A stretch of 64,000 nucleotides of DNA from contig CP069418.1 in the NCBI GenBank assembly GCA_017569305.1, forward strand, positions 930,001-994,000. Reading direction: 5' to 3'. How positions within the stretch are numbered: position 1 is the first letter of the stretch; every line of letters starts with the position of its first letter. This document shows, one piece after another, positions 43,326 through 49,620 of the stretch. The DNA comes from Clostridiales bacterium FE2011. GTDB taxonomy: Bacteria; Bacillota; Clostridia; Christensenellales; Aristaeellaceae. The notes under the pieces were generated by a model. The model worked only from the letters and a program-made list of their open reading frames with translations. It was not told the origin of the DNA and did not search any database. Position numbers and translations under genes: made by a program.

Positions 43326-43362
43326 TTGTTTTGATCGTTCCGTTGTGTTACAATATGTAAAC
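43326..43362 (+). promoter_or_regulatory. Promoter of the fructan LacI regulator with second operator
   Basis: TTGTTT (43326-43331), 17-nt spacer, TACAAT (43349-43354). TGTTACAATATGTAAAC (43346-43362) overlaps the -10 and keeps one full operator arm. Its centre is 37 nt from that of the perfect palindrome. This suggests autoregulation. Confidence 0.58.
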
Positions 43363-43405
43363 AAAACAGGCATAATGTCACAAAAAAACAGAAAGGTCGG
43401 AAACG

Positions 43406-44437
43406 ATGCCTTCCAAAAGAATCACTATGCAGGACATCGCGGATGCCTGCGGTCTTTCCCGAAATACAGTTTCCAAAGTTTACAATGGCCGCGGTTCTGT
43501 TCCCCAGAACACCCGGAATCTTGTTTTACAAAAAGCAAAGGAACTGGGATACGGGTCCCCCGCGGAAAAAGTCTTCGCTTCTCCCCCGTCTGTCGGGAAT
43601 ATCGCCCTGCTGACCTGCCACCTCCCCAGCCAGCTCCATTTTGGCACCCTGTTCCTTTCTTCTTTTACAGATATGATCAGCCGGGAAGGCTATGCGCTGA
43701 AAATTTATGAAATTTCACAGGAGGAGCTGGAAAAAAGGCAACTTCCCCCTCATTTTGTTCCGGAGCAGATTGCCGGGATCGTCGGAATCGAGCTTTTTGA
43801 TCCCGATTATGTAAGCACGCTCTGTCATCTTGGCATTCCGATGGTTCTGACGGACAGTTCGGCTGAAACAATCACCTCGCTGATTGAGTGCGACTATGTG
43901 ACTATGGAAAACATTGCCGGAATTATGGCAGTCATCCGGCGTCTTGTGAGGGCAGGTGCCCGGCAGATCGGATTCGTCGGGGATTATAACCACTGCGGCT
44001 CTTTCCGGGAACGGTGGTACGGCTATCAGCAGGGGCTGATGGTAAACGGACTTCAGTACGATAAGCGATTCTGTATCTGTGAACCCGACTCCTCACCCTA
44101 TGATGATTCCGCCTGGCTGCTGTCGAGGATCAATCAGATGCCGTCTCTGCCCGATGCTTTTGTCTGTGCCAACGATTACCTGGCGATTTCACTGATACAG
44201 GCTCTGAAAAAAAAGGACCTGTCAATCCCGGAGGATATCATGATTACCGGTTTTGACGGAACAATGCAGTCTGCCTTCACCGATCCCCCGTTGACCACGG
44301 TCAAGATCTGTGGTACGGAAATCGGACGCCTGGCGGCTGAATCGCTGCTCAACCGGATCCGTATTCCTTCCTTCCCATACAGTTGGACCCATGTGAAATC
44401 AACCCCGATCTGGCGGGAAAGCATCCGTAAAACCTGA
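43406..44437 (+). CDS. LacI-family regulator of the fructan operon
   Basis: 343 aa. Residues 5-26 are the helix-turn-helix (ITMQDIADACGLSRNTVSKV) with the hinge region after it. Residues 60-343 are the periplasmic-binding-protein-like sensor (VGNIALLTCHLP, RQIGFVGDY, PDAFVCANDYLAISLIQAL, IMITGFDGT). It is divergent from the fructan operon, and three operator-like sites lie between them, so it most likely represses that operon and itself until a fructan-derived sugar binds. The ribosome site AAAGGT lies 8 nt before the ATG. It ends 51 nt before guaA repeat copy B. Confidence 0.9.
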   Translation: MPSKRITMQDIADACGLSRNTVSKVYNGRGSVPQNTRNLVLQKAKELGYGSPAEKVFASPPSVGNIALLTCHLPSQLHFGTLFLSSFTDMISREGYALKIYEISQEELEKRQLPPHFVPEQIAGIVGIELFDPDYVSTLCHLGIPMVLTDSSAETITSLIECDYVTMENIAGIMAVIRRLVRAGARQIGFVGDYNHCGSFRERWYGYQQGLMVNGLQYDKRFCICEPDSSPYDDSAWLLSRINQMPSLPDAFVCANDYLAISLIQALKKKDLSIPEDIMITGFDGTMQSAFTDPPLTTVKICGTEIGRLAAESLLNRIRIPSFPYSWTHVKSTPIWRESIRKT

Positions 44438-44488
44438 CGCTTTGCGTATCGTTTTCTTCAGCGGGAAGTTCCGGGCATCCCGGAGAAA

Positions 44489-44515
44489 CCCGTGGCGACC
44501 ATCGAGTTCGAATAA
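44489..44515 (+). repeat. guaA 3'-end repeat, copy B
   Basis: 27 nt with two differences from copy A, both synonymous: the frame still reads PVATIEFE plus stop, and the bases just before encode EK as in guaA. It is not part of any gene. The pattern fits a displaced 3' end from a different guaA allele. Confidence 0.8.
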
Positions 44516-44518
44516 TAT

Positions 44519-44565
44519 CAATATCCCGGGGACCTTATTTACAAAGGTCCCCGGGATATTTTTTA
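44519..44565 (+). terminator. Terminator after guaA repeat copy B
   Basis: ATATCCCGGGGACCTT pairs with AAGGTCCCCGGGATAT, followed by TTTTTT. It would end the LacI transcript and resembles the guaA terminator. Confidence 0.85.
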
Positions 44566-44607
44566 TCTTGCGGCAGGTCAGTAAGACAAATGGCATTGAA
44601 ATACAGC

Positions 44608-44640
44608 GTAAGCCGGGCATGATGCCCGGCTTACGTTTTT
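44608..44640. terminator. Second hairpin near the end of the phosphoribosyltransferase gene
   Basis: GTAAGCCGGGCAT and ATGCCCGGCTTAC form a perfect 13-bp stem with almost no loop, followed by GTTTTT on the plus strand. On the minus strand there is no T-run, so its use for the minus-strand gene is doubtful. Confidence 0.5.
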
Positions 44641-44655
44641 CCAAAAAGTGCGTCC

Positions 44656-45297
44656 TCAGAAGGAAGAAACGCCGTGGCTGTTGACCAGTCCCGTCAGCTT
44701 TTCCCCTGCCTTGCACATCGGGCAGTTGTGGGAGGAGCAGCTGACATAATCGGGGAGGTTCTCCTTTACGGTGAAAACACTCTTGACCGGGAAGCCTTCA
44801 CATTCATCAATCGCGGAGAAGATGGCTGCAACACCTGCGGGAACACCGCTGTAATACCTGATAGCCTCGATGGCGGAGCGGGCGGTAAAGCCGGTGGCCA
44901 GGGAGGCTGCCAGCACCAGCACATGCTTGCCCACAATCATCGGGGCAATATTGTCCCGGAAGATCAGCTGGCTTCCGGAGGTATGTTCCGGAGTCACAAC
45001 GTAAATCGTCTGGTGTGCATTCATGCTCCGGAACCCGGCCTCGGACAGTGCTGAAGCCATGCAGGCGCCCAGCACCTCCGTTCCGTCCAGGCAGAGGATG
45101 GAGTCCACGATCGTGGAATTCTTGTACATGCCGCACAATTCTTCTGCGGCAATCCGGGCTTCTGACAGCCGGTGCTTGGTCATAGTCAGGTCAATGTAGT
45201 AATTGATATGGCTGTGGCTTGTGGCGAAATGCCCATGGGCGACGCGCAGACGTACCTTGTTCTGGTGATTCGGAATCTCAACAATCTGGATAGACAT
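44656..45297 (-). CDS. Phosphoribosyltransferase (orotate phosphoribosyltransferase-like family)
   Basis: 213 aa. It belongs to a family in gut Clostridia usually labelled orotate phosphoribosyltransferase: MSIQIVEIPNHQNKVRLRV, GHFATSHSHINYYIDLT, IVDSILCLDGTEVLGA, NAHQTIYVVTPE, FRDNIAPMIVGKHVLVLAAS and the Cys pair in NCPMCKAG. The PRPP loop is not a textbook match, so the true base or substrate is uncertain. GGAGGAGG stands about 7 nt before the ATG. It is the only gene between guaA repeat copies B and C. Confidence 0.75.
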   Translation of the reverse strand: MSIQIVEIPNHQNKVRLRVAHGHFATSHSHINYYIDLTMTKHRLSEARIAAEELCGMYKNSTIVDSILCLDGTEVLGACMASALSEAGFRSMNAHQTIYVVTPEHTSGSQLIFRDNIAPMIVGKHVLVLAASLATGFTARSAIEAIRYYSGVPAGVAAIFSAIDECEGFPVKSVFTVKENLPDYVSCSSHNCPMCKAGEKLTGLVNSHGVSSF

Positions 45298-45350
45298 GAT
45301 TCGTTCCTCCTCCTGTATGAAATTCTGTAAAACGGTATTTCTGTGAATCT

Positions 45351-45379
45351 ACTATAAACCATTTCCCTCTTGAGAGCAA
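45351..45379 (-). promoter_or_regulatory. Promoter of the phosphoribosyltransferase gene
   Basis: TTGCTC (45374-45379), 17-nt spacer, TATAGT (45351-45356) on the minus strand. Confidence 0.55.
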
Positions 45380-45422
45380 GTGGGCCGGCGGACATACGGT
45401 AAAACAGTTTGGATAAAAACCG

Positions 45423-45449
45423 CCCGTCGCAACCATCGGGTTCGAATAA
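45423..45449 (+). repeat. guaA 3'-end repeat, copy C
   Basis: 27 nt with two differences from copy A. The frame reads PVATIGFE plus stop, so one change is a missense, which fits an older decayed copy. It is not in any gene. Confidence 0.75.
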
Positions 45450-45472
45450 TCACATTTTGGCAAAAAAAGGAA

Positions 45473-45502
45473 GCCCGGCTGCAAAAAACAGCCGGGTTTT
45501 TA
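45473..45502 (+). terminator. Terminator after guaA repeat copy C
   Basis: CCCGGCTG pairs with CAGCCGGG over a 7-nt A-rich loop, followed by TTTTTATT. Confidence 0.8.
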
Positions 45503-45598
45503 TTGCCTGAAATCAGCCCGGTGTGGTAATATGTTGTATCAAGAGCAGACAATTAAATCCGTCTGTTAATCTTACACAGAAGCAACCGGAGGTATAGT

Positions 45599-46309
45599 AT
45601 GGTTTTTGACTGGGTAACTTTTGGAGAACCGCTTTCTTTCTGGCAGATGGTTCTCAGAATCGTGGCCGCGGTCATCTTCGGAGCCATTATCGGTGTCGAA
45701 CGGGAAATGAAAAACAGGCCGGCAGGCATGCGGACGCATGTGCTGGTCTGCCTGGGTGCCGCGCTGATCGGTCTGGTGGAACAGCAGACCATTGCCCATG
45801 TGGTAGCGCTTGGTGCATCTCAAATCAATGTCAGCGTAGGGCGTCTGACAGCACAGATTGTATCAGGCGTCGGTTTCCTGGGTGCCGGAACAATCATCAT
45901 TGCCGACCGTCGGATCTCCGGCCTCACCACCGCGGCCTCCCTGTGGTGCGCCGCCTGCCTGGGCCTGGCTGTCGGTGCCGGATTCACCACCATGGCGCTG
46001 GTAGCCTGTCTGGTGGTCATGGCCGTGCTGAAGATGATGCAGCAGATCGTACATGTGAATACCTACAAGCGGCTTGAAATCCAGTTTATTCATCGGAATG
46101 AAACGCTGAAATACATCCGGGACACGTTTGACCAGATGGAAGTCAAAATCCTTGATCAGGATTTTCACGCGGAAAATACACAGGATGGACAGAATATTTA
46201 TACAAACGTATATACGCTGTCCATGCCCGGCAAAACGGAATACCAGGATTTGATTACGATCCTGTCCGAGCATCCGAACATCAGAACCGTCAGAACCCGG
46301 AACGTATAA
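45599..46309 (+). CDS. MgtC/SapB family membrane protein
   Basis: 236 aa. Four to five membrane spans in residues 18-140 with the family motifs IIGVEREMKNRPAGMRTHVL, QIVSGVGFLGAGTII and GLTTAASLWCAACLGLA. The C-terminal 90 residues form a soluble ACT-like domain (LEIQFIHRNETLKYIRDTF). The family is linked to growth in low magnesium and to regulation of F-type ATPase in pathogens; in gut Clostridia the role is undefined. GGAGG lies 6 nt before the ATG. It ends in a bidirectional terminator. Confidence 0.93.
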   Translation: MVFDWVTFGEPLSFWQMVLRIVAAVIFGAIIGVEREMKNRPAGMRTHVLVCLGAALIGLVEQQTIAHVVALGASQINVSVGRLTAQIVSGVGFLGAGTIIIADRRISGLTTAASLWCAACLGLAVGAGFTTMALVACLVVMAVLKMMQQIVHVNTYKRLEIQFIHRNETLKYIRDTFDQMEVKILDQDFHAENTQDGQNIYTNVYTLSMPGKTEYQDLITILSEHPNIRTVRTRNV

Positions 46310-46352
46310 ACGGAATCAGGCGCATACAGATGCGCAGCTTCAGCAATGTTCA

Positions 46353-46389
46353 AAAAGCCCGATCCTTTTACAACGAGGATCGGGCTTTT
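46353..46389. terminator. Bidirectional terminator
   Basis: AAAAGCCCGATCC pairs perfectly with GGATCGGGCTTTT over an 11-nt loop, between the MgtC-type gene and the convergent unknown gene. Confidence 0.85.
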
Positions 46390-46401
46390 CATATACGCAG
46401 A

Positions 46402-46932
46402 TCAATCCCACAAGGGTGAAAAATGCTCATAGATGAAATCACGGTATTCAGCGAAAAGAGGATCGTTCAGATCATCACGGAAACAGTTGGCAACTTCCTT
46501 CTGTTCATCCGGATCAATATCGGCATAGCGGCGGATCATCACATTCCCGGCCGCTTCCTCCTTCAGGATCTCTGCATAGACGTTGTGGATATGTTCCAGA
46601 AGGACGACCGGAACGTCCACGGAGCTCTCCCAGCTATGACCTCTGGTGTTTTTCAGTGTCTCCGCAGATACAGGCCTGTAAATAAAGCCTTCTTTTCCGT
46701 CATACAGGACCTTCAGCTGATCGGGAAACCGTTCAAAATAAGTTTGGATTCCATCCCTCAGTCCCATGGTGACAAAGTTCTCCTGCCTGCTTCTGCAGCA
46801 GACAAGCGCGTATACCCTGTCCGTCGTAAAGTACGCGACTTTGCTCCCGTCAACATGGGATTTTGCGTTGGCGAGGATCGTGTCCAGTCCGCCGATTACC
46901 GTACCGTGGAAAAAAGCATTTTCCGGTATCAA
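46402..46932 (-). CDS. Unknown cytosolic protein, probable TTG start
   Basis: 176 aa if translation starts at TTG 46932, where AAAGGAGG stands 7 nt before. The open frame continues to an ATG at 47076, but that region has no ribosome site and overlaps the start region of the divergent secreted-protein gene. The resulting N-terminus, IPENAFFHGTVIGGLDTILA, resembles the YHG-type start of small families related to ADP-ribosyltransferase-like folds (xFHG...L). TTDRVYALVC in the next strand fits the same pattern. This likeness is weak, and no function is claimed. Confidence 0.65.
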   Translation of the reverse strand: MIPENAFFHGTVIGGLDTILANAKSHVDGSKVAYFTTDRVYALVCCRSRQENFVTMGLRDGIQTYFERFPDQLKVLYDGKEGFIYRPVSAETLKNTRGHSWESSVDVPVVLLEHIHNVYAEILKEEAAGNVMIRRYADIDPDEQKEVANCFRDDLNDPLFAEYRDFIYEHFSPLWD

Positions 46933-47065
46933 ACTGAATCCTCCTTTTACCCATAAAACATACACGTTCTTCAACTGCTTTTTGTGGAACTTTTCCTGCT
47001 CCCATGCGTCATACAGAGTGAAAGCACTGAAAACCATCTCCACCGACCCGTAAGGAGGAATCCCC

Positions 47066-48031
47066 ATGAAACGCAATCAGATCCTGACCGCAATCCTGCT
47101 GGTCCTGCTGCTCACGCTCTGCTTCGTCGCCTGTGCCTGTGCCGCGGAAATCCGTCCCATCCCGGTTGATCATGACAGTCTCGACCAGGGCAACGGCGAA
47201 TTCCGGCTCTCCTTCCGGAGCACAGACCGGATCGGTAACGGCGGATACTTCATTGCTGTTCTGTATCTGCAGGATCATTACGATGCGAAACAGATCCGTA
47301 CACTCAAGCCCGGAAACCGGATTCTGGTCAATGACCGGTCCTGGACCGTAAAGGAAATCATTCCGCATACGGATCCGGATTCACCAGGCTCCGTCACTGC
47401 CTTTGAAATCTGTCCCGAAGAAGTCTTCGACGGTTATATAGTTTTCGAGTCCTGCAAAGATGGCTCCTTTATCGCCGTTGTCAACGACTGGATTCCTGTC
47501 ACGTCTGTGGGCTTTGCAAAGGTTCTTCTTCCCCTGCCGGACAGTTTCAGGTACACCCCCGTCGTTTCAGGTGAAGAAGATATGCCTTTAAGCGCTGAAG
47601 AATTCCTTAATTCGCTGCAGGCGGATGAAAACCCTTTCAATGCTTATAACACTTCCGGCATTTTCGAGAACGGAAACCTGGTCTCCATCACCCATGCCTC
47701 CTATCCAAACGGCCCGGATAATGATGAAGAGCAGCCTCCGGTCTGGAAGTTCTGTCACGGTCTGCGCGACGGTCTCGATACCGCTGTCATCACAGCGTAT
47801 TTCACAGACTGCGAGACAGGTGCTGAGCTGGCAGAGGTCTCTCCTGAAGAAGCAGAGTGGGTCCGTTGCATCGCCATGAACAGCAGGGTCATGGAAAAAG
47901 CCGATGACACTTCTGTCACCGGCGGCACCTGGATATACTCTTTTGAAACACCCGGCGGAAAACATCTCCTGTCCATTGAGATGTACCGCGGCCTGATTGT
48001 CGGAAGCGACGGTATGTACGCTTACCGGTGA
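47066..48031 (+). CDS. Secreted protein of unknown function
   Basis: 321 aa. The N-terminal 27 residues form a signal peptide (ILTAILLVLLLTLCFVACAC, cut near AAE); two cysteines near its end do not form a good lipobox. The mature part is acidic and rich in beta-type sequence, with no motif that I recognise. GGAGG lies 8 nt before the ATG. Its 3' end overlaps that of the convergent polysaccharide deacetylase gene by 10 nt. Confidence 0.72.
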   Translation: MKRNQILTAILLVLLLTLCFVACACAAEIRPIPVDHDSLDQGNGEFRLSFRSTDRIGNGGYFIAVLYLQDHYDAKQIRTLKPGNRILVNDRSWTVKEIIPHTDPDSPGSVTAFEICPEEVFDGYIVFESCKDGSFIAVVNDWIPVTSVGFAKVLLPLPDSFRYTPVVSGEEDMPLSAEEFLNSLQADENPFNAYNTSGIFENGNLVSITHASYPNGPDNDEEQPPVWKFCHGLRDGLDTAVITAYFTDCETGAELAEVSPEEAEWVRCIAMNSRVMEKADDTSVTGGTWIYSFETPGGKHLLSIEMYRGLIVGSDGMYAYR

Positions 48032-49383
48032 GCCTGAATGCTTACTTCCGTTCCTTCCGGCGGGCAGTTTTGCAATACGGTCCCGGCTTTCAGCGAAACG
48101 CCGCGCAGCGCACACAGGTCATTGACGGTCACAAGCAGCATGTTTTCCTGCTCAAAGAACCGCATGGATCGTTCCGCCAGATCCCCGGCATAGATTTTGA
48201 CATCGTGGAAAAGCACGATACTTCCGTCACAGGCAATGCTGGCGCGGCCGCAGCAGCCCAGCATGTCCTGTTTTCCTTCACCGGCGGACGAATCCGTGGA
48301 ATTGGTATCCCACAGGATCTGGGCCAGCTCGGTGCCTGAATTGACGTATCCCTTCCAGTTTCCTCCCGGAGGACGCATCATGATCGGGAGCCTGCCGATG
48401 ATGCTGCCCATAGTCTCGTTATACTGCGTTTCCCAGTCAGTCACCTTTTCCGTTGTCACGCCTTTGGTGGCATGTGCCCAGGTATGGCTTTGCACGCTGT
48501 GACCGGCGTCAAACTCCATATGAAGCATCTCGGCATTGCCCTCCAGGCGGTGCCCTGTCGTAAAGAAGGTCACCTGCCCGGGATGGCGGACGGATGAACT
48601 CAGCACGCCCCTGGTTGTCCCCTTTCCGGGGCCGTCGTCATAGGTCAGTGCAACCAGCTTGTAGCCGGTGCAGTCTGTTTCTTTCCGTGCCTCTTCCGTC
48701 AGGATTTCACGCAGCTCCGGCACATAGATTTCCACCCGCAGGAGCGCCTCGGCATGGGCAGGATACACGTCTGCCGCGGGGAAAAACAGTGCCAGATGCC
48801 CGGGAGTCACGATGAACCCGGCCTCCGTCAGGCTTTCACGGCTGCAAATCGCGTTCAGCGCTTTCTCATTTGGTTTGTCTTCAGGAAAGCTTTCCTCTAC
48901 CTGCTTCCGGATTTCATCCAGCAGTTTCTCCCAGCCCTCCTCACGGATAATATCTCCCAGCCGGATCAGCCGGCCGGATTCCATATCGTAGGTATAATCT
49001 TCACATTTCACCCAGTTCTGGTTGCTCTTTGCCGAGGTCTGTGCGCATACATGGAAGCTCAGCCAGCGGTCACCGGTCCGGGTAATCTGTGTATAGATAT
49101 CCGCATGGGCACATCTCTTGTTGAAATCCTGTCCCTCCGGTACCATCGCTTCTGCTTCTTCTTTCAGTGCCGCCACCCTGCCATTGATCACGTCATTCAC
49201 GTCTTCCCTGGCGGACTGCAGTTCTGAATAGGTAACGATCCGATAGCCCTTTGCCCTGTAGCTTTTGACCTCCTGCGTCACCTTCAGCACATCCGGGATC
49301 GTCCGTTCTGCTGCGGCTGCGGATACAAAAACAGATAAAGCCAAAATGCACAGTAAAAGCCATCGGATCTTTTTCATTTGCAT
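48022..49383 (-). CDS. Secreted CE4 polysaccharide deacetylase (PdaC-like)
   Basis: 453 aa. Signal peptide MQMKKIRWLLLCILALSVFV, cut after the AAA region. Residues about 65-230 form a DUF4163/DUF3298-type domain, as in PdaC and RsiV. Residues 240-430 are the NodB domain: LTYDDGP at 246-252 gives the catalytic and metal Asp pair, HTWAH at 300-304 the two zinc histidines, and RPPGGN the third motif. Expected action is N-deacetylation of peptidoglycan or a related glycan at the cell surface. GAGGAAG lies about 10 nt before the ATG. Confidence 0.88.
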   Translation of the reverse strand: MQMKKIRWLLLCILALSVFVSAAAAERTIPDVLKVTQEVKSYRAKGYRIVTYSELQSAREDVNDVINGRVAALKEEAEAMVPEGQDFNKRCAHADIYTQITRTGDRWLSFHVCAQTSAKSNQNWVKCEDYTYDMESGRLIRLGDIIREEGWEKLLDEIRKQVEESFPEDKPNEKALNAICSRESLTEAGFIVTPGHLALFFPAADVYPAHAEALLRVEIYVPELREILTEEARKETDCTGYKLVALTYDDGPGKGTTRGVLSSSVRHPGQVTFFTTGHRLEGNAEMLHMEFDAGHSVQSHTWAHATKGVTTEKVTDWETQYNETMGSIIGRLPIMMRPPGGNWKGYVNSGTELAQILWDTNSTDSSAGEGKQDMLGCCGRASIACDGSIVLFHDVKIYAGDLAERSMRFFEQENMLLVTVNDLCALRGVSLKAGTVLQNCPPEGTEVSIQAHR

Positions 49384-49561
49384 ATCACGTTACTTCCTCA
49401 ATCAGCTTATAGAACCGGGTCTCATTGCCTTTTGTCAAGGATTATACCAGAAAAACGCAAATTTGTACCCGTTTTTCAAAAAAATACTGACAAATCATAT
49501 GAAGTATACCGAATTGCCGTCAAAAACATCTTATGATATCGGCAATATCAGATAAATTGCC

Positions 49562-49590
49562 TTGCTGAAGCGGCCGGTCCGGGGTATGAT
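49562..49590 (+). promoter_or_regulatory. Promoter of the GH2 gene
   Basis: TTGCTG (49562-49567), 17-nt spacer, TATGAT (49585-49590). Confidence 0.55.
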
Positions 49591-49620
49591 AAGGGCAGTA
49601 AAAATCTGAGGTAAATGGCC

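Larger units (their letters stand above)
33194..44515. mobile_element. Putative genomic island inserted at the guaA 3' end (fructan locus)
   Basis: The segment is bounded by copy A and copy B of the guaA 3' end, both followed by a CCCGGG-type terminator. The 3' end of guaA is a known integration hotspot in bacteria. The cargo is a complete fructan import and hydrolysis operon with its LacI regulator. No integrase or other mobility gene is present, so the element would be a fixed remnant or one moved in trans. Base composition of the genes is not clearly different from the surroundings by eye. Confidence 0.42.
44516..45449. mobile_element. Putative second small insert at the guaA 3' end
   Basis: The segment between repeat copies B and C, 0.93 kb, holding only a phosphoribosyltransferase gene with its promoter. 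It may be a decayed older island next to the fructan island. There is no mobility gene. Confidence 0.3.

Noticed and set aside
33194..45449. Integrase, excisionase or transposase gene in the putative islands
   Set aside because: Every gene in the segment was assigned to sugar use, regulation or phosphoribosyl transfer; none resembles a recombinase.
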